Positions 41,620 to 55,300 of a stretch of DNA of 64,000 nt are shown one piece after another; the stretch's first letter is position 1; the number at the start of each line of letters is the position of its first letter. This DNA comes from Isoetes taiwanensis (taxonomy: Eukaryota > Streptophyta > Lycopodiopsida > Isoetales > Isoetaceae). The position numbers were made by a program, and so were the translations under genes. Below the pieces are notes generated by a model. The model made no database searches and was not told the origin of the DNA. It worked only from the letters and a program-made list of their open reading frames with translations. The stretch spans positions 20,811,619 to 20,875,618 of the forward strand of contig JAJEKV010000004.1 of NCBI GenBank assembly GCA_021234155.1, written 5' to 3'.

Positions 41620-42540
41620 CTGTGGACCAAATGTTGGGGTTGTAGTGCTTCCTCAAACTCAAAGGGAAAGTGCAACAAGCCTAGAACTTCTTGCAATCCA
41701 TTGTCACAAATTGTAATTGTGAATAAGCAGGAAATACAACAAAGAACAAGCAATTTAGAGAAGTCCCTTCTTCAAGAATGTTGCATCCGGAGTTCCATTC
41801 CTTTGCTAGTCGTGTTGTGCTTCGAGCAAATGAGGACACATCACATTTTTTATGCGCAAGAGGTAACATATAGTTCTTAAAATATAGGCTGATGAGAAAA
41901 ACCATGTTTTGAAAACTGTTTTACATTCATACTGTAACTTGCTAATGAGATCCACTAATAAGTAACAATTGGTAGTGCCATCAGTGCAAAGCTATTGAGT
42001 GTCAAGTCTTTTTCAAGAAGGCTGTCGTATCTAGGGCTTCTGCTACTTCCGTATACCTATTCAAAATTTTTGTCTTTCCATACAACTGAATTTGATATAT
42101 CTTGAGGAAGAAATAGCTACATATTAATAATATTCTTAATGCAAATGTCATCATATTATTTAAAGGTATATCTAGCCATTAGTTTTTGTAACCTCTTTGT
42201 ACCTTAAATGCTTGGCAAAAGCATCTGTGCTCCATGATCATGGAGTTCCAGCATTGCTACTTGTTATATTGAACATTCCAAATTACCTTAGTTTTTGCAA
42301 GGCACCACCCAAAGCGCTTCCTACTTCAACGTGGCATTCAATTACAGAAAGAGACCTGATTTGTTCCATCTGGGTTGTGCTGCATTTGGATGTTTCTTGC
42401 CCTTCTGAAATTTGGCCTTTTGCTGGTTTGTTCGATCTGCATATTTTTTGGCTTGCTTCCACAGATGTTATTTCCTTGCCCTATTGTGCCAGTGACAGAT
42501 GCCCATTTTATTTGTTGTGTGCTCGCACTTAGATGGTTAG
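41620..42540 (+). pseudogene. Possible exons of a decayed unrecognised gene
   Basis: After a TTGTTTTCAG acceptor (41,620) an open stretch reads CGPNVGVVVLPQTQRESATS, then LELLAIHCHKL. Then, one frame over, comes SRMLHPEFHSFASRVV up to a GTAACA donor-like site at about 41,863. Further stretches around 42,200-42,530 are open but have no family motif. Frames do not join without shifts. Unknown family; possibly a degraded host gene. Confidence 0.2.
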
Positions 42541-43038
42541 AACTCCTTGTTCGGCTCCTGCTAATAGACTAAACTCTAGTGCAAAAACAAACAATTGAGG
42601 GTTTCGCTGGACCACTGGAGCTACTTATCTCGCATTCATGCGAGTATTGTTTTTTGCAATTAGGATTTGCCATAAGCAATGCATTTTTTCATGCAAGTCC
42701 TTATACTGCAAGTTTTGACGGATCTAACAAATCTTGAAAGAAAAAATACTGCAGTTTCTTTTTGTTATATAAAGCTCAATTGTTTGGCTGTAGAATCTTG
42801 TCCCACCCAAGCATATTCAGACATACAAAGTATGAAATCCTCTATCTTCACCAAGTTGACTCTTTATTACTGGAGCTCAGATGTGACTTTGCATGTGACA
42901 GAGGGAAGTAATTGTTATTTGTTGCTTTGAGATACCGGCCTCTTGGCTTAGTTAGATTTAGTTAGACTAATTCAGTTCTGCAGCTGTGGGTGGCATTCTA
43001 TTAGTCAAATGTTTTCTTAGCGTTTGCTGCTATATATT

Positions 43039-43859
43039 GCAGATCCTTGCTACGAAAAGGCTTATGAGAGGTAATATCACAGCGAATAAAATTGTTGTAT
43101 TTGGAGGCAACTGTGGACAAGATCCTGGAGGAGTATGCAATGATCAGCACTTGACTGTGTTGATTATTCTCTTTATATAACACTATTTATCTGTGAATGA
43201 AATATCACATTTGATACTCTTACATCCTCCAGCTAGTACAATTTTGATCCAAGTTTATACGTAGGTCCATGTATATGAAAGCACAAATTCATGTTGTACA
43301 TGTGTTAATTCAAATAGTAGAGCTATATAACACTTAGTCATGACTGACCTACCTTTAAAATTATACAGAAGGGCATTTGCTGTAAGTAAAAGTTTGAGTA
43401 TTAATAGGGAACTTTTTTCGTGGCATGTTAATAGGGAACATTTTTCGTGGCATGACGTTTATTTTTATCGCTTCCAACACACCATTCCAGGTTGACTTTT
43501 AATAGGGGGCAGCTATATAGAAGGAAAGGTTGTATCTCTGTTCTATTGGGTCCTTAGAACCACTCTACTAAGAGGCTTTGCTTGCGTAAGTTTAGAATTA
43601 AAATTTGACATTGATTTTAATTTGGCAGGGTCTTCAACATACTAAGAGGTCTACAAAAAATGCAAACAAGCTTGTTGATGTAGTGAACTACTTTTTTGGC
43701 TCCTCAACTGATGGTATGTTGTTATTCTAAGGTTTTAAGTGTTCATCAAAGTGAAAATGGTCGCCTCAATTGTTATAAGGGACCTTGCCGAAATATTTGT
43801 TTTCCTTCATATCTCACATAGATGCCAAATGCCTTCTTGTCCTTCAATGCAACTATCAC
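43039..43859. repeat. Segmental duplication, copy 1
   Basis: About 820 bp almost identical in direct orientation to 57,967-58,800. It contains a possible exon (LQHTKRSTKNANKLVDVVNY, followed by a GTATG donor at about 43,713) preceded by a TTTGGCAG acceptor. The second copy has a 1-bp insertion in this exon. The gene is not recognised. Confidence 0.85.
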
Positions 43860-45100
43860 ATTTTATAGATGATCATCATTGCTTTACGATGACATAAGCA
43901 TTTCTTAGTTTCTTATAAATCAATAATGATCACAAAGTCAAAACCTTTAGGATTTGATTGAAAAACTATAACTAAATGATAAGAGTTGTTGAACATTTAA
44001 GCATAAGTGAATAATGATTACAAAGTCAGCACTACTAATACCACAAAATTAAACCATGCAAAATAATTGCTATAAGAAACCATAAGGTTGAACTGTGGTA
44101 GCAAACTAGAATAATAAACTATACACACAAATCATAGTACATAACTGTTCATGGTTAATCAACATATAACTGTTCATGGTTAATCAACATGTTCCAGATA
44201 TGGGTAAGGACCTCAGTCAAAAAACAGAAAGTACCATAGTCTAAAAATAGAAAGCTTTTTAAAAGTTTGCGAAAACTCAAAATAGAATGTTCTAGAATGT
44301 TCTAGATGCTTCTGGGCAACCCACAAAGTAATATTAATTTATTACAAGCATAGACCCTTCCGGAACCTGCACCAAGCTTCAAACTCAAGCTTTCCAGGGA
44401 CTTCTGAAGATACTATTAGGCTCAGCTATCAATTTCTGAAATGTTTAATCCCCTCCTCATATTTTAAAAGCTTATACGTGTTCAACTCTAAACAAAAATA
44501 TTTCCTATAACAATACCACGTACCTCTGAGCTGCCCCCTTATCCTCCATATTACAATTATATATTAGAGATAGTGATTTTATATAAACAATGTAGCAAAA
44601 CATTGATATTAGTTAATTTTTTGGGGCCTTGTGGTTGCCATATTACGAAAATGATTAAACATGTCCTGCATCAAATTTAAAGATAGCTATTGGTATTTGT
44701 GTCGAGCTCTAGGGGCTATGCATCTAGTGATTTAGCCAATTTGAATGTCATTTAGGCACATTGCTTCAAATACCTTTTGAAAGACAATGATATAATAAGA
44801 ATTCTAATGGAACCATCATGCGCCATGTGATAATGCTAGCTACTATAGCATGTTTTAAACAAGAACTCTAATCACCATATGTTAAAATTTCCCATTAACC
44901 TAAGCTCTTCCTTCATGCTTGGGCATGATAAAGGACATGCTTGGGCATACTAATGAATGGTAGACACAAAGAAAAAAACTCACAACTCCAAAAAATATAA
45001 TAGTATAGATTGAATGCGTTTATACTTTGAAAGGTGTTAAATTAACCTTTGTACAAAGAAGAATGTGAATTTCAAATGTAGAGATTCTTTTATATGTATA
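43860..45100. other. AT-rich intergenic DNA
   Basis: No gene seen. It contains a second perfect four-module TTC/GAA site, GAATGTTCTAGAATGTTC (44,285-44,302), and a direct repeat CATAACTGTTCATGGTTAATC, in two pieces, near 44,142 and 44,165. Confidence 0.5.
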
Positions 45101-45111
45101 CTAGTACGGGT

Positions 45112-45128
45112 GCCCAGCGTTGCTGGGC
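45112..45128 (-). other. Helitron 3' terminal hairpin
   Basis: A perfect 7-bp stem with a 3-base loop, 7 bases before the CTAG end. It acts as the termination signal for rolling-circle transposition in this class. Confidence 0.75.
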
Positions 45129-46646
45129 ATAAGTTGAGAGCCTGTAAATTTTTTGGGCTGCACACTAACAATGTCAATTTTGTAGTGCTACTACTATTGT
45201 AGTATCGTTCTAGCAAAATGTAACATCGTCTTACATTGTAATATTATGTCCAACTTTTTCTACCCTTAAACAAAGTTGGAAACTTGTTAATGATAGAATC
45301 AAGTCCCTGTTCCATGCCATTGTGGACTCATGTTTGGTAATAGCGCATGTCTAAATGCTCAAAAGTCACACTTGACAATATCATGCATTTGAACTACATT
45401 CTAGGTAGTTTGTTGTCTGTAAAGCAACATAACTACCATAAGTTGCACCAAGTAACACAGTTATAAAATCCACTACCACTTGTCCCAATATTTTGCAACT
45501 GGCATTCTACTCTAAAACGTGTGCTTAGAAATGTCAGGCACATGTAGGTGGAATACAATAGTACAAATAAAATTATCATCACTCATGAATAATAAATTAA
45601 TTGGGCATTTATCCTTTGTTTTCGAAGGTATATCGTTATGCCGGGCATTAGTTGTACATGTAGGTGGAATACAATAATAATTGAAGGGTAGTTTGCATAC
45701 AAAGGATAAGAGAAAAACTCTTGCTTAAGTAGGAACGTCAATGAAAAGTAGGAACACCAAGTTCAAAATTACACTTGCAATATTACCATTGGGCAAGGGT
45801 CGTTGATGTTTCCATAACCATAATTGTGGGAGAGAACATTGTATATCATACATGTCTATATCAGATTGACTAAACCATGTGTTAACTTATTATCCAACTT
45901 ATCCAAGAAACCTAAGAATGTTAGGCACAACTCTACAGGTGCATTTAACATAGTTTGGAATTACATAGTTTTGTTAACAGTAAAGCATGGCAAAAGAAAG
46001 CGGAGATGCTGATGTACCATGTCTACACAGATGTATAAACTGCATATACATCTGACCCAGGTACAAACCATAAAGGTACAAAGAAGGAACAAAATTACGC
46101 ATGCATTTTGGAAGTACCACATCTGAGTTTCAGAGTTGTGAAATGAGACTTGATGAATGAGATCGTACCAAAGCGGGTGAGAGTTGTATCAGAGCAAGAA
46201 TTTATGAAGTAAATATCACACATCGCTACAACCAAAAAATATACAGTCCCATTGAAAGCAAAATAACTTGGCCTTGGTTGCACCCATGAATTGGGTTTTG
46301 TTCTAGATCTTTTGAGTGAGCCATCTGCAAGAATAACCCAATCATTTTCCCTAAAAGATGGCCGTTGGCCTTGCTAAAAAAAACCAAGGCAAACAATCCA
46401 CAATTTTAATCCTCGAAACATAATACTCCATAGAAAAATGCCAGTGCAGCTATATAGTTTAAGTAAGCCTGTCCAGTTCATGAATTTCATGTAAGGAAAG
46501 GTGTAAAGATTTTTTCCAATCTATAAAGTTCTAGGTTGCATTTGGATCGAACACTTGCAATTGGATCAAACACTGTCTCCTGCAGTAAAAAAGTGCAACG
46601 TGTTCACTATCACATAAAACCCGAGAACTTATACTAAAATTTGCAA

Positions 46647-46855
46647 CTTACCACACAGATTGGGCATGCAAGATCCATCTTGAATGACATATAATCTTGC
46701 ATAGTACAACAAATAGTAGGTTTACCATCTTCAAATTTCCAATAACAGTCTGTAAATCCCTCTAGTAGAGATGGGTTAAGCCGCCGAAGTGGATAACGTG
46801 GATTCACGTAAATGCACCAGACTTCTTCAAGAACATGGCAACATGCTGGCAAAGA
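46647..46855 (-). pseudogene. Exon with splice sites captured in the Helitron
   Basis: The minus strand reads TTTGCTTGCACAG (acceptor), then about 69 codons, then a perfect GTAAGT donor, phase 0 on both sides. The peptide includes CHVLEEVWCIYVNPRYPLRR, LNPSLLEGFTDCYWKFEDGK and FKMDLACPICV. I do not recognise the gene. A further candidate exon follows after TTATTCTTGCAG at about 46,328 (to about 46,095) but needs a different phase. Probably fragments of one host gene. Confidence 0.4.
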
Positions 46856-48653
46856 CTGTGCAAGCAAACCACATTAGGTCCCAAAGATTAATAAAACGAT
46901 CATTCAACTCCCCCTTTTCCATGGCAAAGACTGAGCGATTGCACGGCTTGGCACAACTTGTAAAAACCATTTTCATCTCTCCAAAATCAAGTCTTAGTTC
47001 AAGCAAATACTTGGCTTATGAGAAGATTTCTGAGATTAAGCAGCAAAACCTTCAATCTGAACAACTTATACAGACCAGATGAGCTTGAAATGTTCTTGTC
47101 ATGATGCCATGGATGCATAGGGACATTCTAATGTCCTATTCCTGCAAAATTGAAACATGTTCAATGCTTAAATATTTACCTTAGACTCCATTTACCAGTC
47201 TCAAATGACAAAACACAAAAGCTTATAAAGCCAACAATAATGGGCATGGCCAAGGAAGATATTAGATCCATATTCAAATCTCAAAACAAAACTGCAATTG
47301 CCCTGAGATCAGTGCAAAATAAGCAGATTGCTTAACCTAGAATAGAGACATGGAAAGCATACGGATTATAGATAAACCAAGTTGAATTGTAGCAAAACAA
47401 ACATACAGATACCATGCTTGTAGCTGTACACCAATGATTCCGTAGCTGCTTCTAAACTGTAAAACAAATGTTCCCAGTTTAGTTTTCTGCCAGCATTTGG
47501 TGATTATGGGAACAGATTATTTGTGGATCATCCTGAATCTTGCTGCCCATATAAACCACGTAAACCTGCCAAAACCTTGCAGCTCAGGAAAATCCTACTA
47601 AATATTCAAAGATTGATCTGAAAAAGCCGTATTATTTTTACCTGCCGATTTGAAGCAGAGGGAGTTGCACTGGTAGAAATGCAAAGAAACAGAATGAGGA
47701 AACTGCCGAAATGCATTTGCCCGCCATTTTTGCCACAAATCTTCCGCCACAGATCTTTTTGCCACAAATCTTCCGCCACAGAACTTCCGCTACAAATCTT
47801 TTTGCCACAGATCTCTTGTGGCTTACTTGCATAATGGCCTAAGCAGAGCCAGCGACATCCTTTTCCAAAGTTAAAGAGAAGGAAGAAAAAGAGTTAAAGG
47901 CTCTACCTTCTACCTGCTATGGTGATTCCAAGGGAATCGACTTAAGGTGATGCCTCCCTATAAACTGATTAAAACGTACTTCATTACCCGAACATTTTGC
48001 CGCTTATGCATGCATCATAGCTGGAGCCGTTTATGCATGCACTTCCAGTGCAGAAAAATAGAGAATTTGTGAGGTTATGAATTTGCCGTTTATGCATGCA
48101 TCATAGCCGTTTATGAATACGCCATAGCCGGAGTTGGGAAATCGAGCGCCCACGCAGAGCATTCCGCCATAGCTGAACGGTAATGCAGGCAGAGTAGTCA
48201 AAAGTTCAAAACTAAATTTAACAAAGCGAAGCCAAGCCACCGGAATAGCCAAGCCTCTTCCTAAAGGAATCCGACAGCCTCTTCCTATCGCCGGAGCCAG
48301 AAAAGGCAAAAAGAAACCGTGGGCTATCTGGGCCGTCCATCTTTTAGGTTAAATCTCAACCAAAGGCTTTTAACGTGACATCATCTACACCGTTGGATAG
48401 ATTAATCCGGACCGCCCAATTTAGGGCGCGGTTCACTACTTACACCAAAACATTATAATATAAGATAAGATATAGAATGTTCACTTGTCTTTATTCTATG
48501 AAACCAATCAAATAAGAAGAAGTTGCACATGTCTTCAGAACTCGCCTTATTCCATTTGAGCAACATCGGTGCTTATTCCATTTGAGCAACATTAGTGTTT
48601 AGTGGTAGCCATAATACTATGCACAACATGCATCACTTGTGCTCATTCTTCAA

Positions 48654-49243
48654 TTAAAATGCTATTGCACATGGCTTCACTTCTTGCCATTCTCCATTTC
48701 GTTTGATGCATTTGGGGGGAGGAAGCATAGACATAGGCATCAAAATAGCGCGCCCCTTCTCATATGCAACTGCAATGGGGGAGCAATGTTTGATAACCCA
48801 AGGATGGGAAAGAATCTGCTGCAAACTGATTCTGTCCTTTGGGTTGGGCTGCAACATAGCCATGACAAGGCTCTTTGCTTCATGGGACACAACACCAGCA
48901 GGCCAGACGAGCTCTGAGGCTGCGAGATCTTCGCCGCGACGATGTTTTTGATAAATAGCGAACATGTTGAGATGGGGGAAGGAAGGCAAGCCAGTAAGGC
49001 ATTCATAGAGGATCAAGCCCAGGCCCCATACGTCAACCTCAGTGGAGTAACATTTGTGGACAACCTCGGGAGCAAGGTAGGCGGGGGTTCCGACGACCGC
49101 GGTAAGGCAAGGGGGAGGGTGGGAGAAGGAGGCTGAGATACCAAAGTCTGCAACCTTAACGTTGTAAGGTTGGGTGCGGGACGGGAGGAGGACATTGGCA
49201 GGTTTCATATCTCGATGGACAACGCCATTGGAGTGCAGATACT
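48654..49243 (-). CDS. Ser/Thr protein kinase, exon 2 (C-lobe)
   Basis: About 195 residues from LIIKYLHSNGVVHRDMKPAN (catalytic loop, all key residues present) through VADFGISASF (D-F-G), VVGTPAYLAPEVV (activation-segment end), VDVWGLGLILYECLTG and PKDRISLQQILSHPWV to a C-terminal tail ending in a stop at 48,654. The style (H-R-D-x-K-P-x-N-V-L-L, G-T-P-x-Y-x-A-P-E, H-P-W-[VI]) is that of CAMK/PEPC-kinase-like plant kinases. An acceptor CTAG|AG or AGAG|GC fits just before LIIKYLH. The N-lobe exon is 7.7 kb away at 56,984-57,418, across the repeat array. Ends 180 bp from the Helitron. Confidence 0.8.
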
Positions 49244-49314
49244 TGATGATCAAGGGCCTCTAGATGATCTAGCTAAAAACGAAGCACTAGGATGGTGAGG
49301 CTAAAAAGCCATGC

Positions 49315-52300
49315 CCCTACAGTTGCCCCTAGGACCTAGACTTCCTAAGGCGGGATTAAATCCTGCCTACAAAGTGTGCATGTAAGGCAAAAGTTTTGCC
49401 CAACGGATGTGTGGTGAGTTGGTATAGGCCTAGTAATGCCAAAATAAATGTAGCAAAATAAATGACACCTATAGGCTTTTAAGTTCTACCACGTCGGAGA
49501 TCATCATCGTATACCCCTAGTAACCAACACGCAAAGATAAGTGACATTGGCAAGGTTTGAACCCATGACCAAATGGACACTTATTTTGGCATTACTAGGC
49601 CTATACCAACTCACCACACATCCGTTGGGCAAAACTTTTGCCTTACATGCATACTTTGTAGGTAGGATATAATCCCACCTTAGGAAGTTGGGCACCATAG
49701 CGTACTGTAAGGCAAATGGCCCGATCCATGGCCCTTTAATTTTTTAGAGCTTGTTTAAGGTCCATACTAGACTAATCTTGTACAGACTAGTTAGTTTATC
49801 CCACTACCTTGCGGCAACCAAAGTGGAGGACACGTATAGGCTTTTAAGTTCTACCACGTCGGGGATCATCATCGTATACCCCTAGTAACCAACACCCAAA
49901 GATAAGTGACATTGGCAAGGTTTGAACCCATGACCAAATGGACACTTATTTTGGCATTACTAGGCCTATACCAACTCACCACACATCCGTTGGGCAAAAC
50001 TTTTGCCTTACATGCACACTTTGTAGGTAGGATATAATCCCACCTTAGGAAGTTGGGCACCATAGCACTGTAAGACAGCGGTCTACTCGATCCATGGCCC
50101 TTTAATTTTTAGAGCTTGTTTAAGGTCCACACTAGACTAATCTTGCACTGGACTAGCTAGTTTATCCCACTACCTTGCGGCAGCCAAAGTGGAGGACGCG
50201 ACGTCGGGGATGATCATCGTATACCCCTAGTAACCAACACCCAAAGATAAGTGACATTGGCAAGGTTTGAACCCATGACCAGATGGACACTTATTTTGGC
50301 ATTACTAAGCCTATACCAACTCACCACATATCCGTTGGGCAACATTTTTGCCTTACATGCACACTTTGTAGGTAGGATATAATCCCACCTTAGGAAGTTG
50401 TGCACCATAGCCAGAAGTAAAGCGGCCCGGTCCATCCATGGCCTTTTTAATTTTTAGAGCTTGTTTAAGGTCCATACTAGACTAATCTTGTGCATGACTA
50501 GCTAGTTTATCCCACTACCTTCGCGGCAGCCAAAGTGGAGGACACGATAGGCTTTTAAGTTCTACCACGTCGGGGATCATCATCATTATACCCCTAGTAA
50601 CCAACACCCAAAGATAAGTGACATTGGCAAGGTTTGAACCCATGACCAAATGGACACTTATTTTGACATTACTAGGCCTATACCAACTCACCACACATCC
50701 GTTGGGCAAAACTTTTGCCTTACATGCACACTTTGTAGGTAGGATATAATCCCACCTTAGGAAGTTGGGCACTATATAGCCAGAAGGCGGTGGTCGATCC
50801 ATGGCCCTTTAATTTTTTAGAGCTTGTTTAAGGTCCACACTAGACTAATCTTTGTACGGACTAGCTAGTTTATCCCACTACCTTGCGGCAGCCAAAGTGG
50901 AGGACACATTATAGGCTTTTAAGTTCTACCACGCCGGGGATCATCATCGTATACCCCTAGTAACCAACACCCAAAGATAAGTGACATTGGCAAGGTTTGA
51001 ACCCATGACCAAATGGACACTTATTTTGGCATTACTAGGCCTATACCAACTCACCACACATCCAGTTGGGCAAAACTTTTTGCCTTACATGCACACTTTG
51101 TAGGTAGGATATAATCCCACCTTAGGAAGTTGGGCACCATAGCACCGTGAAGGCGGTGGTCTCCATCCATGGCCCTTTTAATTTTTAGAGCTTGTTTAAG
51201 GTCCACACTAGACTAATCTTGTACAGACTAGCTAGTTTATCCCACTACCTTGCGGCAGCCAAAGTGGAGGACGCGTACGTCGGGGATGATCATCGTATAC
51301 CCCTAGTAACCAACACCCAAAGATAAGTGACATTGGCAAGGTTTGAACCCATGACCAAATGGACACTTATTTTGGTATTACTAGGCCTATATAAACTCAC
51401 CACACATCCGTTGGGCAAAACTTTTGCCTTACATGCACACTTTGTAGGTAGGATATAATCCCACCTTAGGAAGTTGGGCACCATAGCACTGTAAGACAGC
51501 GGTCGATGCCCTTTAATTTTTTAGAGCTTGTTTAAGGTCCATACTAGACTAATCTTGTACAGACTAGCTAGTTTATCCCACTACCTTGCGCGGCAGACCA
51601 AAGTGGAGGACACACGACGTCGGGGATGATCATCGATACCCCTAGTAACCAACACCCAAAGATAAGTGACATTGGCAAGGTTTGAACCCATGACCAAATG
51701 GACACTTATTTTGGCATTACTAGGCCTATACCAACTCACCACACATCCGTTGGGCAAAACTTTTGCCTTACATGCACACTTTGTAGGTAGGATATAATCC
51801 CACCTTAGGAAGTTGGGCACCATAGCGCTGTAAGACAGCGGTCGATCCATGGCCCTTTAATTTTTTAGAGCTTGTGACTAATCTTGTACAGACTAGCTAG
51901 TTTATCCCACTACCTTGCGGCAGCCAAAGTGGAGGACACGTATAGGCTTTTAAGTTCTACCACGTCGGGGATCATCATCGTATACCCCTAGTAACCAACA
52001 CCCAAAGATAAGTGACATTGGCAAGGTTTGAACCCATGACCAAATGGACACTTATTTTGGCATTACTAGGCCTATACCAACTCACCACACATCCGTTGGG
52101 CAAAACTTTTGCCTTACATGCACACTTTGTAGGTAGGATATAATCCCACCTTAGGAAGTTGGGCACCATAGCCAGAAGAAGGCGGTGTCCATCCATGGCC
52201 CTTTAATTTTTTAGAGCTTGTTTAAGGTCCATACTAGACTAATCTTGTACAGACTAGCTAGTTTATCCCACTACCTTGCGGCAACCAAAGTGGAGGACAT

Positions 52301-55300
52301 GTATAGGCGTCGGGGATCATCATCGTATACCCCTAGTAACCAACACCCAAAGATAAGTGACATTGGCAAGGTTTGAACCCATGACCAAATGGACACTTAT
52401 TTTGGCATTACTAGGCCTATACCAACTCACCACACATCCGTTGGGCAAAACTTTTGCCTTACATGCACACTTTGTAGGTAGGATATAATCCCACCTTAGG
52501 AAGTTGGGCACCAACCTTAGGAAGTTGGGCACCATAGCGCTGTAAGACAGCGGTCGATCCATCATGGCCCTTTAATTTTTTAGAGCTTGTTTAAGGTCCA
52601 TACTAGACTAATCTTGTACAGACTAGCTAGTTTATCCCACTACCTTGCGGCAGCCAAAGTGGAGGACACGTATAGGCTTTTAAGTTCTACCACGTCGGGG
52701 ATCATCATCGTATACCCCTAGTAACCAACACCCAAAGATAAGTGACATTGGCAAGGTTTGAACCCATGACCAAATGGACACTTATTTTGGCATTACTAGG
52801 CCTATACCAACTGACCACACATCCGTTGGGCAAAACTTTTGCCTTACATGCACACTTTGTAGGTAGGATATAATCCCACCTTAGGAAGTTGGACACCATA
52901 GCACTGTAAGACAGCGGTCGATCCATGGCCCTTTAATTTTTTAGAGCTTGTTTAAGGTCCATACTAGACTAATCTTGTACAGACTAGCTAGTTTATCCCA
53001 CTACCTTGCGGCAGCCAAAGTGGAGGACACATTATAGGCTTTTAAGTTCTACCACGTCGGGGATCATCATCATTATACCCCTAGTAACCAACACCCAAAG
53101 ATAAGTGACATTGGCAAGGTTTGAACCCATGACCAAATGGACACTTATTTTGGCATTACTAGGCCTATACCAACTGACCACACATCCGTTGGGCAAAACT
53201 TTTGCCTTACATGCACACTTTGTAGGTAGGATATAATCCCACCTTAGGAAGTTGGGCACCATAGCGCTGTAAGACAGCGGTCGATCCATGGCCCTTTAAT
53301 TTTTTAGTGCTTGTTTAAGGTCCATACTAGACTAATCTTGTACAGACTAGCTAGTTTATCCCACTACCTTGCGGCAGCCAAAGTGGAGGACACGTATAGG
53401 CTTTTAAGTTCTACCACGTCGGGGATCATCATCGTATACCCCTAGTAACCAACACCCAAAGATAAGTGACATTGGCAAGGTTTGAACCCATGACCAGATG
53501 GACACTTATTTTGGCATTACTAGGCCTATACCAACTCACCACATATCCGTTGGGCAAAATTTTTGCCTTACATGCACACTTTGTAGGTAGGATATAATCC
53601 CACCTTAGGAAGTTGGGCACCATAGCGCTGTAAGACAGCGGTCGATCCATGGCCCTTTAATATTTTAGAGCTTGTTTAAGGTCCATACTAGACTAATCTT
53701 GTACAGACTAGCTAGTTTATCCCACTACCTTGCGGCAGCCAAAGTGGAGGACACGTATAGGCTTTTAAGTTCTACCACGTCGGGGATCATCATCGTATAC
53801 CCCTAGTAACCAACACCCAAAGATAACTGACATTGGCAAGGTTTGAACCCATGACCAAATGGACACTTATTTTGACATTACTAGGCCTATACCAACTCAC
53901 CACACATCCGTTGGGCAAAACTTTTGCCTTACATGCACACTTTGTAGGTAGGATATAATCCCACCTTAGGAAGTTGGGCACCATAGCGCTGTAAGACAGC
54001 GGTCGATCCATGGCCCTTTAATTTTTTAGAGCTTGTTTAAGGTCCACACTAGACTAATCTTGTACAGACTAGCTAGTTTATCCCACTACCTTGCGGCAGC
54101 CAAAGTGGAGGACACGTATAGGCTTTTAAGTTCTACCACGTCGGGGATCATCATCGTATACCCCTAGTAACCAACACCCAAAGATAATAAGTGACATTGG
54201 CAAGGTTTGAACCCATGACCAAATGGACACTTATTTTGGCATTACTAGGCCTATACCAACTCACCACACATCCGTTGGGCAAAACTTTTGCCTTACATGC
54301 ACACTTTGTAGGTAGGATATAATCCCACCTTAGGAAGTTGGGCACCATAGCACTGTAAGACAGCGGTCGATCCATGGCCCTTTAATTTTTTAGAGCTTGT
54401 TTAAGGTCCATACTAGACTAATCTTGTACAGACTAGCTAGTTTATCCCACTACCTTGCGGCAGCCAAAGTGGAGGACACGTACGTCGGGGATGATCATCG
54501 TATACCCCTAGTAACCAACACCCAAAGATAAGTGACATTGGCAAGGTTTGAACCCATGACCAAATGGACACTTATTTTGGCATTACTAGGCCTATACCAA
54601 CTCACCACACATCCGTTGGGCAAAACGTTTGCCTTACATGCACACTTTGTAGGTAGGATATAATCCCACCTTAGGAAGTTGGGCACCATAGCGCTGTAAG
54701 ACAGCGGTCGATCCATGGCCCTTTAATTTTTTAGAGCTTGTGACTAATCTTGTACAGACTAGCTAGTTTATCCCACTACCTTGCGGCATACTAGGCCTAT
54801 ACCAACTCACCACACATCCGTTGTGCAAAACTTTTGCCTTACATGCACACTTTGTAGGTAGGATATAATCCCACCTTAGGAAGTTGGGCACCATAGCGCT
54901 GTAAGACAGCGGTCGATCCATGGCCCTTTAATTTTTTAGAGCTTGTGACTAATCTTAGCTAGTTTATCCCACTACCTTGCCGCAGCCAAAGTGGAGGACA
55001 CGTATAGGCTTCTAAGTTCTACCACGTCGGGGATCATCATCGTATACCCCTAGTAACCAACACCCAAAGATAATAAGTGACATTGGCAAGGTTTGAACCC
55101 ATGACCAAATGGACACTTATTTTGGCATTACTAGGCCTATACCAACTCACCACACATCCGTTGGGCAAAACTTTTGCCTTACATGCACACTTTGTAGGTA
55201 GGATATAATCCCACCTTAGGAAGTTGGGCACCATAAGCACAGAAGACAAATGTGATTAGATCCATGGCCCTTTAATTTTTTAGAGCTTGTTTAAGGTCCA

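Larger units (their letters stand above)
45101..48470 (-). mobile_element. Helitron, about 3.4 kb, non-autonomous, with gene fragments
   Basis: On the minus strand it starts TCTTATCTTATATTATAATG (48,470), preceded by host A, and ends with the hairpin GCCCAGC-AAC-GCTGGGC (45,128-45,112), then ACCCGTACTAG with terminal CTAG (45,104-45,101), followed by host T. TC start, hairpin about 10 bp before a CTRR end, and insertion between A and T are the Helitron rules. No Rep/helicase is seen. The interior carries exon-like stretches with splice sites, consistent with gene capture. Confidence 0.75.
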
